The position numbers and the translations under genes are program-made. This document shows, one piece after another, positions 17,105 through 25,658 of a stretch of DNA of 64,000 nt. Numbering within the stretch: the first letter of the stretch is position 1; every line of letters begins with the position of its first letter. The notes under the pieces were generated by a model. It was given only the letters and a program-made list of their open reading frames with translations, was not told the origin of the DNA and searched no databases. Source of the stretch: Thermanaeromonas toyohensis ToBE. GTDB taxonomy: Bacteria > Bacillota > DSM-521 > Neomoorellales > Neomoorellaceae. The stretch is taken from positions 825,587-889,586 of the forward strand of contig NZ_LT838272.1 in the NCBI RefSeq assembly GCF_900176005.1. Reading direction: 5' to 3'.

Positions 17105-17746
17105 ATGGGTGTTTTTGTGGCCAGCAAAGCCACTCTTTTACCCCTAGCCTGCTCTTTTCTGAAACGGTATTTTCCCGAACTTTCCGCTTTCCCGGAATTA
17201 CTTGAGCACAGCGTGCGTACGGCAAAGTATGCCTTTCAGTTGAGTAGCTTCCTTGGATTCGGCAAGCCCCGGCTTCTTTTTTGGGCTGGTGCCTTACATG
17301 ACGTGGGCAAACTTTTGGTGCCGCGTCATGTTTTAGAAAAACCCGGCCCTTTGCTGGAAAGCGAATGGGAGATAATCAGGCAACACCCATTGTGGAGCTT
17401 TGAACTGGTAGAGAGCAGGTGTTATAAAATGCGGGGCCTGGAGAATATCCTGGCCGCAGTTAAAGCGCATCATGAGTCCTGGGATGGCACAGGCTATCCC
17501 GAGGGACTGGAAGGTAACGGTATCCCCCTGGAGGCAAGGATTTTGGCCCTGGCCGATATATTTGACGCCCTGACCTCTCCCCGGCCCTACCGCCCTTCTC
17601 TAAGTTTAGGGGAAGCCCTTAAGGTAATGGCAGATATGGGAGGCAAAAAGCTGGACACCTCTCTGTTTCAGAAAGCGCGGGCTTTTCTTCCTTGCCTGGG
17701 GGTGAAGAGAATTAGATGCCAGGAGACAAAAGGACGCGCAGTATAA
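17105..17746 (+). CDS. HD-GYP domain phosphodiesterase-like protein
   Basis: A 213-residue stand-alone HD-GYP protein. It has the HD motif in GALHDVGKLLVP (about residues 66-77), then HPLWSFEL, then HHESWDGTGYPEGL, the complete GYP signature, and DIFDALTSPRPYRP. Active members hydrolyse c-di-GMP. The ATG at 17105 is preferred over the upstream ATG at 17057 because GGAGGA sits 8 nt before it, while the upstream codon lies in a hairpin loop. It overlaps the GGDEF gene by 31 nt, so the two opposing activities are co-expressed. Confidence 0.9.
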   Translation: MGVFVASKATLLPLACSFLKRYFPELSAFPELLEHSVRTAKYAFQLSSFLGFGKPRLLFWAGALHDVGKLLVPRHVLEKPGPLLESEWEIIRQHPLWSFELVESRCYKMRGLENILAAVKAHHESWDGTGYPEGLEGNGIPLEARILALADIFDALTSPRPYRPSLSLGEALKVMADMGGKKLDTSLFQKARAFLPCLGVKRIRCQETKGRAV

Positions 17747-19146
17747 TTGAAATATTTACCCTGTGGTTTTTTGGCCTTGCTTTGGTTCCTACTCTTCTGG
17801 TTATTTATGCTACGGCCAAGTACCTGGCCATACAAACCGTTGCCTGGGCAAACAGGTACCTGACTCAGGTGGCTTTTGACGAGAGCAGGGTTATTTCTCT
17901 TTACTTGAAGGATACCCTTGGGGACGGCAGATTTTTCTTCTCAATTCAGGGGAACGCGATTATAGCAGCCCAGAACGGACTGGTAAGGGAAATAGACCTG
18001 TCCCGGCTTGTGCCGGTGTGGACTGTGGAACCCGAGCCGGCGCAAATTTTTGCTCCTAAGCTTCTTTTTGGCTTTGGCTACCAGCCCAGACTAAAAATCA
18101 GGGAAAAGCCGTTTATTTGTCTGGAAGATAGTTATGGAAATACTCTTTATCTGGCCGGGAGAGAAGAAAAAATTTCTGCCAGGGAAACGTTTTTACTCAA
18201 GGCCTTTGGGTTGAAAGAAAGCATTGAGGTTAGCGCGCCGGTGCCTGAAACCGATCTCAAGGTAAAGGTTCGTGCCTCGGCAGGGGGGATTGTGAGGGAA
18301 CCCTTGCAACAATTGTGTGTTCCTTTAGGTGGTACGCTCATCCTGGTTGCCTTGCTGTCAGTCGTTCTTTACTCCCTTGCTGCAAGGCAGGTAGTGTATC
18401 CTTTAAAAGACCTAGCTGAGCGCTTATCCGGCTTCGACCCTGCAAATGGTGTAGATTTGTGTTCCAGAGACTCTTACGGGGTACGCGAACTGGCTGAGAT
18501 TGCCTCTTCATTTGGTAAGATGGTTTTGCGGGTGCGCGAAGCTCTGTCCGAGCTGGAGCAGAAGGTAAAAGAACTGGAGGAAAAGAATAAGCTTCTCCAC
18601 CAGGCCCGACAGCGTTTGGAATGGCTTGCCAGCCACGATGCCCTTACGGGCGTTTTAAACCGGCGGTCGTTTATGGAACGGTGCTTGTATTTGCTTAGAC
18701 AAGTAAGGGGAGAATTTCCTTATGTAGGCATTTTGATGATGGACGTGGATAATTTCAAGACCATAAATGACACTTACGGACACCTGGCAGGCGACATGGT
18801 TTTGAAGAAGGTAGGGGAGTTACTGAGGCACCAGGTGAGGAAGGGTGATCTTGTGGGGCGGTACGGGGGTGACGAGTTTGTACTTTCCTTTTTCCTCAGT
18901 CGGCCAGAAGAATTTGAAGCTCTTGCCCGCCGGATTTTTTCCTCCCTCTGTGCTACGCTGGGCTCTCTTCCCGAATTAGAAGTAGGTGTTTCTCTCAGCA
19001 TGGGTGGAACGGTTACCAGCTGCTTTTTAATAAGAGATGGGCGCGATTTGGAGCAGCTGATTGGCCTTTCTGACCGACTTCTCTTAGAGGGCAAGCGTGG
19101 TGGTAAAAAGAGGGTCGTAATCCAATATATAGAAAACATACCTTAA
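17716..19146 (+). CDS. Membrane diguanylate cyclase with periplasmic sensor, HAMP and GGDEF domains
   Basis: A 476-residue protein. A transmembrane helix at residues 10-30, an extracytoplasmic sensor region to about 195, a second helix at about 198-220, a HAMP-like segment (VVYPLKDLAERL), a coiled coil (about 270-300) and a C-terminal GGDEF domain. The active-site motif is GRYGGDEFVLSF, intact for diguanylate cyclase activity, and RKGD five residues before GGDEF fits the product-inhibition I-site (RxxD). The ligand of the sensor region is unknown. Being inside the integrated element, the pair may alter host c-di-GMP levels. Confidence 0.9.
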   Translation: MPGDKRTRSIIEIFTLWFFGLALVPTLLVIYATAKYLAIQTVAWANRYLTQVAFDESRVISLYLKDTLGDGRFFFSIQGNAIIAAQNGLVREIDLSRLVPVWTVEPEPAQIFAPKLLFGFGYQPRLKIREKPFICLEDSYGNTLYLAGREEKISARETFLLKAFGLKESIEVSAPVPETDLKVKVRASAGGIVREPLQQLCVPLGGTLILVALLSVVLYSLAARQVVYPLKDLAERLSGFDPANGVDLCSRDSYGVRELAEIASSFGKMVLRVREALSELEQKVKELEEKNKLLHQARQRLEWLASHDALTGVLNRRSFMERCLYLLRQVRGEFPYVGILMMDVDNFKTINDTYGHLAGDMVLKKVGELLRHQVRKGDLVGRYGGDEFVLSFFLSRPEEFEALARRIFSSLCATLGSLPELEVGVSLSMGGTVTSCFLIRDGRDLEQLIGLSDRLLLEGKRGGKKRVVIQYIENIP

Positions 19147-19914
19147 ATGTGTTAAGATTACTAGTTTTGGCGGCTATGAAAGGTAAGGACATGGTTATGC
19201 CTGTGGTGTATATCGGGTAAGTGCTGGCGGTTGGCTGGTACTCCACGAACCCTAACCATTCACAGTCGTAACGGTACGAGCCCTCGTCGACGCCGGGAGG
19301 GCACTTCTACAGAATCCCTATCCTTTCAAGATGGCAGACGACTTCTGCCGCTGACCCGCCCTCTTCCTGTGCTTGTTGTAAGCTCTCGTGTAGCATATCC
19401 AGTTTTACCACTTTCGGTCCTCGCATTGTCAGTCACCCCTTATCTGTTAAACTCAATTTAGGTGGAGGAAACCACTAAGTTTGTCAAATTAAAGTTTGAA
19501 GGTTATCGGGAAAGGATTTCACCTCCTGGCAGTTCGACTGCTTGGGAAACAACCATCTTCCCTGGATAAGATATTTGCAGACTGCGGTTCATAGAAGGGT
19601 TGTGCTTCGAGCACCGCGTTAGATAAGGCACACTGCCAGCCTGCAGTTGTCAAGCGTCACTGAAAATGTCAGGGAAAACTCGTCTGTCATTCTGTCAGGG
19701 TAGAAGTAGTATAATTAGGCCTGCGGGGTTTCCGTGGCTTACGCCATGGATGGTCTTGAGCGGGCCTACGGATTAAAGTGGTGCCCAGATTTTCTTTAGT
19801 GACGATTTACCTGGTGGTAATTTAGCCCTTCTAGAGCCTGTTCTGAGACTTAGATGCGGTTTGGTTCCGTCTCTGACAAAGTGATCCTCTCCTTGCTCAT
19901 ACCGACACCTATGA
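19147..19914. other. Long intergenic region between the GGDEF gene and the IS110 element
   Basis: About 770 bp with no recognised gene except a possible 39-codon ORF on the minus strand (19307-19426). A TATAAT at about 19708 could be part of a promoter, but no convincing partner is seen. The rest shows no recognisable RNA or repeat. Confidence 0.4.
19307..19426 (-). CDS. Possible small protein, 39 residues, unknown
   Basis: On the minus strand an ATG at 19426 follows AAGGGGTGAC at a good distance. It encodes a short, helix-prone, glutamate-rich peptide (LQQAQEEGGSAAEVV, then HLERIGIL) that ends at TAG. The same frame stays open for a further 60 or so codons after the TAG, so it may instead be the broken start of a longer gene. 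I do not recognise it. Confidence 0.3.
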   Translation of the reverse strand: MRGPKVVKLDMLHESLQQAQEEGGSAAEVVCHLERIGIL

Positions 19915-19941
19915 AAAACCGCAACCCTGATTTTAGATGAT

Positions 19942-21081
19942 TTAGGCTGCAGGAGAGGGTATTTCTGTCATCGTTTGCTCTTCTCCTATGAGAGACGTAA
20001 TTTTTTGCGGCAAATCGTTGTCAACTTTGTACGGCAGCGCTCTTTTGTGCATGCGGCGTATTTTCTTTTGCCGCAAGTCCTCCTTGAGGTAGCGATACTC
20101 CGTGTTCTTCGTCAGCATGGCCCAGATGATGGTGAGTAGCTTCCTTGCCGCTGCTACGATAGCAATCTTATGGCCTTTGCGCTTTTTGAGCCTTAAGTAG
20201 AAGTCTCGCAGAGCGCCGGGCTGCCTCACCGCCACCTGGGCAACCTGAATGAGGATCCAGCGCAGCATGCTCCGGCCCGCCTTGGTGATGTGCCCGGTGT
20301 ACCTGGTCTTGCCCGACTGGTGCACCGAAGGAACCAGGCCGGAGAAACTGGCAAGCTTCTTCGCCGAGGCAAAGCGCTTGATATCGCCGATCTCGGCCAA
20401 TATGGTCAGGGCGGCCAAAACGTCTATCCCGGGTATGCCCAAAAAGGTCTCCACCCCGGGCAGGTCAATAGCCCTTAGGTTCAACTCTTTCTCAATGGCC
20501 GCGATTTCCTCCTCCAGGGCTTCAAGGATTTTAAGGTTCGAGGTGAGGACTATTTTCTCCACCCCAGGAAGTTCCTCGAGTTCCCGGAGGAACTGCCTGC
20601 CCTTTACTCCGAACAAGTCGCTTACCGGCACCTTTATGGCGTGACTGGCTAAAACCGCGTGGATCCTATTTTTAACGCCCACGACCTCCTTCTTTAAGGC
20701 CGCCCGGTGGTGGAGTAGAGTTCTTAGCTCTCGCTCTTCCTTGGAGGCCACCCACGAGGCACAGACAAAGTCCGCGGCCAAGAGCCTGACCAAAATCTCG
20801 GCATCTACCTTGTCCGTCTTGATCCTGGCCTCGGCGATAGCTCTGGTCCTTATGGGGTTGACGACCACCACTTGTGCCCCGCGCGCTGTTAAGATATCAT
20901 AAATCATGGAAGCATTGCCGGTGGCTTCAAGGGCCACCTTGCAGTTGCCGTCAAGTTCCTTGGCGAACCGCTTCCATTCCTTCTTCTCGTTGGAGAAACG
21001 GAACCGCCTGACGGTGTTATCCGATAACAGTTCTGCTCCCTCACAGTAAGACTTGTGCACGTCAAGGCCAAAGTACCGCAA
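19942..21081 (-). CDS. IS110-family transposase (DEDD, RuvC-like)
   Basis: A 379-residue recombinase. The N-terminal RuvC-like domain starts RYFGLDVHKSYCEGA and carries LEATGN, VVVNPIRTRAIAEA and RIKTDKVDAEILVRLL, which supply the acidic DEDD residues. The C-terminal Tnp20 domain has the family motif FLGIPGIDVLAALTILAEIG, then FASAKKLASFSGLVPS and the serine in ITKAGRSMLRWIL. A TTG start at 21081 with GGAGGTG 8 nt upstream is preferred over the upstream ATG at 21129. The frame is intact, so the element may be active. Confidence 0.93.
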   Translation of the reverse strand: MRYFGLDVHKSYCEGAELLSDNTVRRFRFSNEKKEWKRFAKELDGNCKVALEATGNASMIYDILTARGAQVVVVNPIRTRAIAEARIKTDKVDAEILVRLLAADFVCASWVASKEERELRTLLHHRAALKKEVVGVKNRIHAVLASHAIKVPVSDLFGVKGRQFLRELEELPGVEKIVLTSNLKILEALEEEIAAIEKELNLRAIDLPGVETFLGIPGIDVLAALTILAEIGDIKRFASAKKLASFSGLVPSVHQSGKTRYTGHITKAGRSMLRWILIQVAQVAVRQPGALRDFYLRLKKRKGHKIAIVAAARKLLTIIWAMLTKNTEYRYLKEDLRQKKIRRMHKRALPYKVDNDLPQKITSLIGEEQTMTEIPSPAA

Positions 21082-21275
21082 TCCTGGTGCACCTCCATTT
21101 TGTGGGGCGAGCAAAGGTAAGCGCGACACTCACCTATCCGGGCTTTCTAGCCCACTTGGGCGGGTCGAGGGGCGGCCAAACATTTTCTCGGGCTTTTATC
21201 GCCCATTTCAGTAGACGGCCGCCCTTGCCTGCGCCCCACCTTTGCTTGTATCCCACCCTAATTAGATTAATTCGC
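21082..21275 (-). ncRNA. Candidate bridge RNA region of the IS110 element
   Basis: The non-coding end upstream of the transposase contains nested complementarity: GGGCGGCC (about 21171) with GGCCGCCC (about 21218), enclosing GGGC-ttttat-CGCCC, and a second hairpin GGGCT-ttc-TAGCCC. The outer parts contain related segments GCAAAGGTAAGCGC and GCGCCCCACCTTTGC in inverted orientation. Several IS110-group elements express a bridge RNA of about 180 nt from this end, with two loops that select target and donor DNA. Assignment here rests on position and structure, not on a model match. Confidence 0.5.
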
Positions 21276-21403
21276 CAGGGTTGCGGTTTTATCATGCCAA
21301 CATTTTCAGTAAAGGATTTCACCGAAAAGATGCTTAAGTATTGCTCTGGTTATGAAGATAAAGTAAAATTAAGCTAAATAACGAAAAACAGGAGAAACCG
21401 AAG

Positions 21404-22330
21404 GTGCCCATAGACCACGACGCTATATTTAAAGAGCTCATCACCAACTTCTTTAAAGAATTCATGGAGCTCTTCTTCCCCGAAGCCCACGCCCTAATCG
21501 ATTATTCCGAACTAACCTTCTTATCCCAAGAGATCATCACCGACATCACCGCCGGAGAAAAACACTACGTAGATATACTGGCCAGTGTTAAAATAAAAGG
21601 AGAAGAGGGCTATGTCCTTATTCACATAGAACCTCAGGCTTATAAAGAAGCAGACTTTGCCCGGCGCATGTTCATATACTTTAGCAGGCTTTACGAGAAG
21701 CATAAGAAGAAGGTATTGCCTATAGCTATATTCTCCTATGACAGCAAAGCAGAAGAGCCAGACAAGCACGAAGTAGCTTTCCCCTTCTTTAAAGTGCTAG
21801 AGTTTAACTTTTACAAGGTGCAGCTTAAGAAACTGCCCTGGAGGAAGTACATAAATAGTGACAATCCAGTTGCGGCAGCTCTTCTTAGTAAAATGGACTA
21901 CAGCCCTAAGGAGAGACGGCAGCTAAAGATAGAATTTTTGAGAATGATAACGCGGATGCAGCTGGATCCGGCTAAGCTAGGGCTTATAACAGCGATATTT
22001 GAGACCTATTTAGGTTTAAGCCCGGAAGAGGAGAGGGAAGTAGAGGAGATGCTACATAGGGAATTAAGCGCGGAGGAGGTAAAGAAGGTAATGGAACTTA
22101 GGACTTCGTGGCATATAAAGGGATGGCAAGAAGGCCTAGAGGAAGGGCGGAGAGAAAAGGCACAAGAGTTGGTGCTAAGGTTATTAAATAAGCGTTTAGG
22201 TTTTCTTCCCCCTGAGGTAGAGGAGAGGATAAAGTCTCTTTCCTTGAAGGAGCTTGATGAGCTGGCGGAGAAGATATTTGAGGTGACCAGTGAAAGTGAC
22301 CTAAGGAAATTCCTGGGCATGGAGCATTGA
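21404..22330 (+). CDS. Rpn-like PD-(D/E)XK nuclease with DUF4351 tail, copy 1
   Basis: A 308-residue protein of the Rpn/YhgA-like transposase-derived nuclease family. It starts MPIDHDAIFKELITNFF. The PD-(D/E)XK core shows VDILASVKIK followed by YVLIHIEPQ. The C-terminal 50 residues (LNKRLGFLPPEVEERI, LDELAEKIF) match DUF4351. Rpn proteins in E. coli promote recombination and some act as phage defence. The GTG start follows GGAGAAACC. It is nearly identical to 28624-29562, and both copies are followed by the same spacer and an epimerase gene. The main protein-level difference is the charged linker before DUF4351. Confidence 0.85.
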   Translation: MPIDHDAIFKELITNFFKEFMELFFPEAHALIDYSELTFLSQEIITDITAGEKHYVDILASVKIKGEEGYVLIHIEPQAYKEADFARRMFIYFSRLYEKHKKKVLPIAIFSYDSKAEEPDKHEVAFPFFKVLEFNFYKVQLKKLPWRKYINSDNPVAAALLSKMDYSPKERRQLKIEFLRMITRMQLDPAKLGLITAIFETYLGLSPEEEREVEEMLHRELSAEEVKKVMELRTSWHIKGWQEGLEEGRREKAQELVLRLLNKRLGFLPPEVEERIKSLSLKELDELAEKIFEVTSESDLRKFLGMEH

Positions 22331-22433
22331 AAAAGCCTTTGCTAAAGGCGCTATCTTGTGACGTAAGCTAATTAATTGAGCTAAAAATGTGAGCACAATA
22401 TGTACTAACTTTTTGCTTGGAGGAGGCTATCCT

Positions 22434-23468
22434 TTGCGCATACTCGTGACCGGCGGGGCCGGCTTTATCGGCCCCCATGTGGTGGACGCTTTGCTAGAAG
22501 AAGGGCACGAGGTAATAGTAGTCGACGACTTGAGCAGCGGTAAGGAAGAAAACCTTAATCCTGCCTGCCGGTTTTACCGGATGGACATTTGTTCGCCGGA
22601 ATTGGAAAGGGTCTTCCGGGAAGAAAGGATAGAGCTGGTGAACCACCATGCAGCTCAAATTGATGTGCGCCGTTCCGTGGCCAGCCCGGAAGAAGACGCC
22701 CGGGTAAACATCCAAGGGCTGTTAAACCTCTTATCCAATTGCCTGCGCTATGGGGTAAAGGGGTTTATTTTTGCTTCTTCGGGCGGGGTAGTGTACGGCG
22801 AGCCGGATGAGCTTCCGGTGAAGGAGGAACACCCCAAGGGGCCGCTATCGCCCTATGGGGTGAGCAAGCTGGCCTCAGAATATTACCTCTACTACTTTGC
22901 CCGGGTGCACGGCCTGCCTTACATAGCCCTGCGGTACGGCAACGTGTACGGCCCCCGGCAGGACCCGCATGGTGAGGCCGGGGTGGTGGCCATCTTCGGG
23001 CAGAAAATGCTAAAGGGAGGCGTTCCCACCATCTACGGCGATGGGGAGCAACTGCGGGATTATGTCTACGTGGGAGATGTGGTGCGGGCTAATCTTTTGG
23101 CCATGAAGAAGCTACTAAAGGGCCTAGACCTCTCTGCCGTAAGCAGCATTGACACCCTGGCGTACAACATAGGTACGGGCCGGGGCACTTCCGTGAACGA
23201 GCTCTTCCGGCTGCTTATGGAAGCGACCAGCTATAAAGGTGAGGCGGTATATGGGCCAGAGCGTGCAGGAGAATTAAGGAAGATATATCTTGACGCAGGG
23301 AAGGCGGCGCGGGAGCTGGGCTGGCAACCGCAAGTGAGCTTGGAGGAAGGGCTGAAGCGAACGGTGGAGCATCTGAGAAAGGCCGGAGATTCGAAGGAAG
23401 ACCTGAAACTTGCTCGGGAAATAATCGAAGGATACCTACCGGCATTAGAGGAACTTAGCAAGAAATAA
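22434..23468 (+). CDS. NAD-dependent sugar-nucleotide epimerase/dehydratase, full-length copy
   Basis: A 344-residue extended SDR protein of the UDP-glucose 4-epimerase type. Motifs: TGGAGFIGPHVVDALL (NAD binding), VVVDDLSSG, the catalytic serine region FASSGGVVYGE and YGVSK near residue 143, then LRYGNVYGPRQDP and YNIGTGRGTSVNEL. A TTG start at 22434 is supported by GGAGGAGG 8 nt upstream. The substrate cannot be deduced. It follows the Rpn-like gene by 103 nt and forms a duplicated module with it. A C-terminal extension of about 30 residues (EDLKLAREIIEGYLPALE) is unusual for the family. Confidence 0.88.
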   Translation: MRILVTGGAGFIGPHVVDALLEEGHEVIVVDDLSSGKEENLNPACRFYRMDICSPELERVFREERIELVNHHAAQIDVRRSVASPEEDARVNIQGLLNLLSNCLRYGVKGFIFASSGGVVYGEPDELPVKEEHPKGPLSPYGVSKLASEYYLYYFARVHGLPYIALRYGNVYGPRQDPHGEAGVVAIFGQKMLKGGVPTIYGDGEQLRDYVYVGDVVRANLLAMKKLLKGLDLSAVSSIDTLAYNIGTGRGTSVNELFRLLMEATSYKGEAVYGPERAGELRKIYLDAGKAARELGWQPQVSLEEGLKRTVEHLRKAGDSKEDLKLAREIIEGYLPALEELSKK

Positions 23469-23565
23469 CTTTTGGCAGACAAAAGTGCTTCCATCGGTGT
23501 TTTGAAGCTCTCTTAATCCTTTTGCGCCAAGAGGCCGCCTCAAAAAACAATTGCGGGAAATAATG

Positions 23566-23625
23566 GCGGGCAGGAGCCCAATGGGTAAACTGCTATTGGA
23601 CCCAGCTATCTGCCCGCTTATAATT
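23566..23625. terminator. Bidirectional terminator between epimerase and recombinase genes
   Basis: GCGGGCAG (23566-23573) pairs with CTGCCCGC (23610-23617), with a long loop, followed by TTATAATTTC. It separates the plus-strand epimerase from the convergent minus-strand recombinase. The second module copy has an equivalent hairpin at 30345-30397 with a changed loop but conserved stem. Confidence 0.6.
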
Positions 23626-24628
23626 TCTTTCTATTATCTGCCGTCATGAATTGCCTGCTCCAGAAATTCCCCACGATTTTTGCCAGCGGGTTGTCATAGA
23701 TCACCTTCCGTAGATCTCGCCGCGGCAACGTGTGCACGTAAAGTTGTGTGGTAGTGATGGAGGCATGGTTAAGGAGTTCCTTGATCTCGGCTATATCGGC
23801 ACCGTTTTTCCAGAGGTTGGTGGCGAAGCTGTGCCGCAGGCAGTGGGAGGTGATCCTTTTTTGTATTCCTGCCTTCGCACATAAAGACTTTAACAGCTTA
23901 TTCACCCACTGCCCGCTAAGTTTCCTGCCTTTAGGCGTAAGGAACAATAAAGACTCTGTTTCCGGCCTCGCAGGTACCAGCCTCCTTTCGCCCCTTATAT
24001 ACGTTAAGATACTGTCCATAACCTGGGGAAGTAGGGGTAAGAGGTACTCCTTCCTGGTCTTAGGCGAGGGTACCAGCAAGGCCCGCAAGTGTTCCACATC
24101 TTCCACAAGGGGCAGATTGATAAGCTCGCTTATCCGGAGGCCCGTCCCGTAGAGTGTAGTTACCACCGCCCGGGAAAGCTGTGGATGCTCCGAAGCTCCG
24201 GCACAAGCAATCATTTTAGAGAACTCATCGGGGGTTATTACGTCTCTCACAACTATTCGCTCAGGCACCTTGACCTGTATACCTTCAGCCGGGTTGGGTA
24301 AGCCCTCCAGGGGGCCACCACTGCTGCAAAGCACCCGGAAAAAGGTTCGTAGTTGGCTTAAGACTTGCCTCTTGTAGTAGGGCTGGGGTATGGTCTTGAG
24401 GAACTCCTCGATAAAGGCAGTATCTACCGGGGATACGCTCAAGAACTCACCCCGCTCATTATAGTTTTCATAGAAGTTGCGGAAAGAAACTTTAGCAGGA
24501 TGTTCCCCGATAAAGCGGAAGAGTTTGCGCAGGGTAATGGCATAATACCTGGCGGTGCTGGCGGCCATCTTATAGTGCTGGAAAAAGTATCGGCACTCTT
24601 CATTGGCCATGATGTCCAAATCCGTCAT
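23618..24628 (-). CDS. Tyrosine recombinase A of the integrated element
   Basis: A 336-residue XerC/D-like integrase. An N-terminal SAM-like core-binding domain (about residues 1-130) precedes the catalytic domain with all active-site boxes: GTGLRISELI (Arg), SPKTRKE (Lys), SHCLRHSFATNLW (His-x-x-Arg), LLNHASITTTQLYVH (His and Tyr). It lies at the right end of the element and its ATG overlaps the stop of the upstream recombinase by 4 nt, so the two are translationally coupled and probably act together at the 98-bp repeats. Confidence 0.92.
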   Translation of the reverse strand: MTDLDIMANEECRYFFQHYKMAASTARYYAITLRKLFRFIGEHPAKVSFRNFYENYNERGEFLSVSPVDTAFIEEFLKTIPQPYYKRQVLSQLRTFFRVLCSSGGPLEGLPNPAEGIQVKVPERIVVRDVITPDEFSKMIACAGASEHPQLSRAVVTTLYGTGLRISELINLPLVEDVEHLRALLVPSPKTRKEYLLPLLPQVMDSILTYIRGERRLVPARPETESLLFLTPKGRKLSGQWVNKLLKSLCAKAGIQKRITSHCLRHSFATNLWKNGADIAEIKELLNHASITTTQLYVHTLPRRDLRKVIYDNPLAKIVGNFWSRQFMTADNRKKL

Positions 24629-25434
24629 GGTAATGCCTCCTTTGTAACCTCTGATTCCGGTATCTCAAAGGTAAAGTGCTTGCTAAGAATATCCTGCTTT
24701 TGTTTCAGGTTTAGGCGGGTGTAGACCTGGGTTGTGGTCAGGAATTCATGGCCGAGCAACTGGCGGATCACTTCTATACCAATGCCGTTAAGGAGGCAGG
24801 TAACGGCAAAGGTATGGCGCAGGACATGGGGGGTAACATTTTTATTTCCAGGTACGGCGATACCGAGTTTATTTATCAAGCTCTCCACCAATTGCTGGAC
24901 TCTCCTTACCCCCACATTGAAGAGCAATTTTTCGGGACAATCTTTAAGGCCATATTTTCGCAGGTAGCGTACCAGGTAAGGGTAGAGCTCCCGGTGGATG
25001 GGAACCTCCCGTTCCTTGCTACCTTTGCCGTAAAAGCGGATGGTGCCCTGTCTAAAGTTTATATCCCCAACCTTGAGGGCCACCAGCTCACTCACACGGC
25101 ATCCGGTATAGAGCATGGTGGCGATCATGGCCTGGTCACGCTCGCCATTCCTGGTGCGACCGGCGATCTCAATCAGTTGCAGGGCTTCCTTGGGAGTGAG
25201 GGCTACCGGGAGAAGTTGTTGCAATGCTCTTGTTTTTATCTCATGGGCGGGAGATACCTGGATAAAGCCCCGCATCCGCAGAAACTTAAACAGGGACTTG
25301 AGGGTGGCCAGTTTGCGCATGGCCGTCCTTTCAGTGATACCGGCACCCCCATGCTGGAGTTCGGCTATAAAACGGGCAATGTTTGAAGCCTTGATCTCCG
25401 CCAAGAGAGGTTCATAACCGAACTGGTGCACCAT
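24625..25434 (-). CDS. Tyrosine recombinase B of the integrated element, N-terminus uncertain
   Basis: At least 269 residues from the ATG at 25434. The catalytic boxes are complete: YTGCRVSELVAL, GKGSKEREVPI, PHVLRHTFAVTCLL and LLGHEFLTTTQVYTR. The frame stays open upstream for 26 more codons that look like the missing first part of the core-binding domain (HPATTQESYAITLRQFYES), back to a TGA near 25520, but no ATG, GTG or TTG is found there. Either an unusual start codon is used or the 5' end was damaged near the element boundary. Two overlapping recombinases recall Tn554-type and related tandem systems. Confidence 0.85.
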   Translation of the reverse strand: MVHQFGYEPLLAEIKASNIARFIAELQHGGAGITERTAMRKLATLKSLFKFLRMRGFIQVSPAHEIKTRALQQLLPVALTPKEALQLIEIAGRTRNGERDQAMIATMLYTGCRVSELVALKVGDINFRQGTIRFYGKGSKEREVPIHRELYPYLVRYLRKYGLKDCPEKLLFNVGVRRVQQLVESLINKLGIAVPGNKNVTPHVLRHTFAVTCLLNGIGIEVIRQLLGHEFLTTTQVYTRLNLKQKQDILSKHFTFEIPESEVTKEALP

Positions 25435-25658
25435 GGATTCATAAAACTGGCGTAAGGTTATAGCATAAGATTCCTGGGTCGTTGCCGGGTGAAAGCGGAG
25501 CTGTGTTAATTGAAAGGGTCAAAAGATAAAAGAATGGAGATCTGGCTTACTGAGCAGTACTGGCCCAGTTAAAATAGAAGTTATGTCGCTTTGAGAAATT
25601 CATAACCTGCAAACCGTTGAGAGACAAGGATGCCGAAAAAGTTATCAGAATAATCTGT

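Larger units (their letters stand above)
19915..21290 (-). mobile_element. IS110-family insertion sequence
   Basis: The element is bounded by a perfect 15-bp inverted repeat, AAAACCGCAACCCTG at 19915-19929 and CAGGGTTGCGGTTTT at 21276-21290. It encodes one DEDD transposase on the minus strand. The transposase stop lies only 12 bp inside the left repeat, while about 195 bp of non-coding, strongly structured sequence precede the gene on the right. No target-site duplication is evident, as expected for this family. Confidence 0.85.

Noticed and set aside
24748-25386. Plus-strand ORF of 212 codons opposite recombinase B
   Set aside because: It is the antisense shadow of a clearly conserved recombinase gene with all active-site boxes; its product has no recognisable motif.
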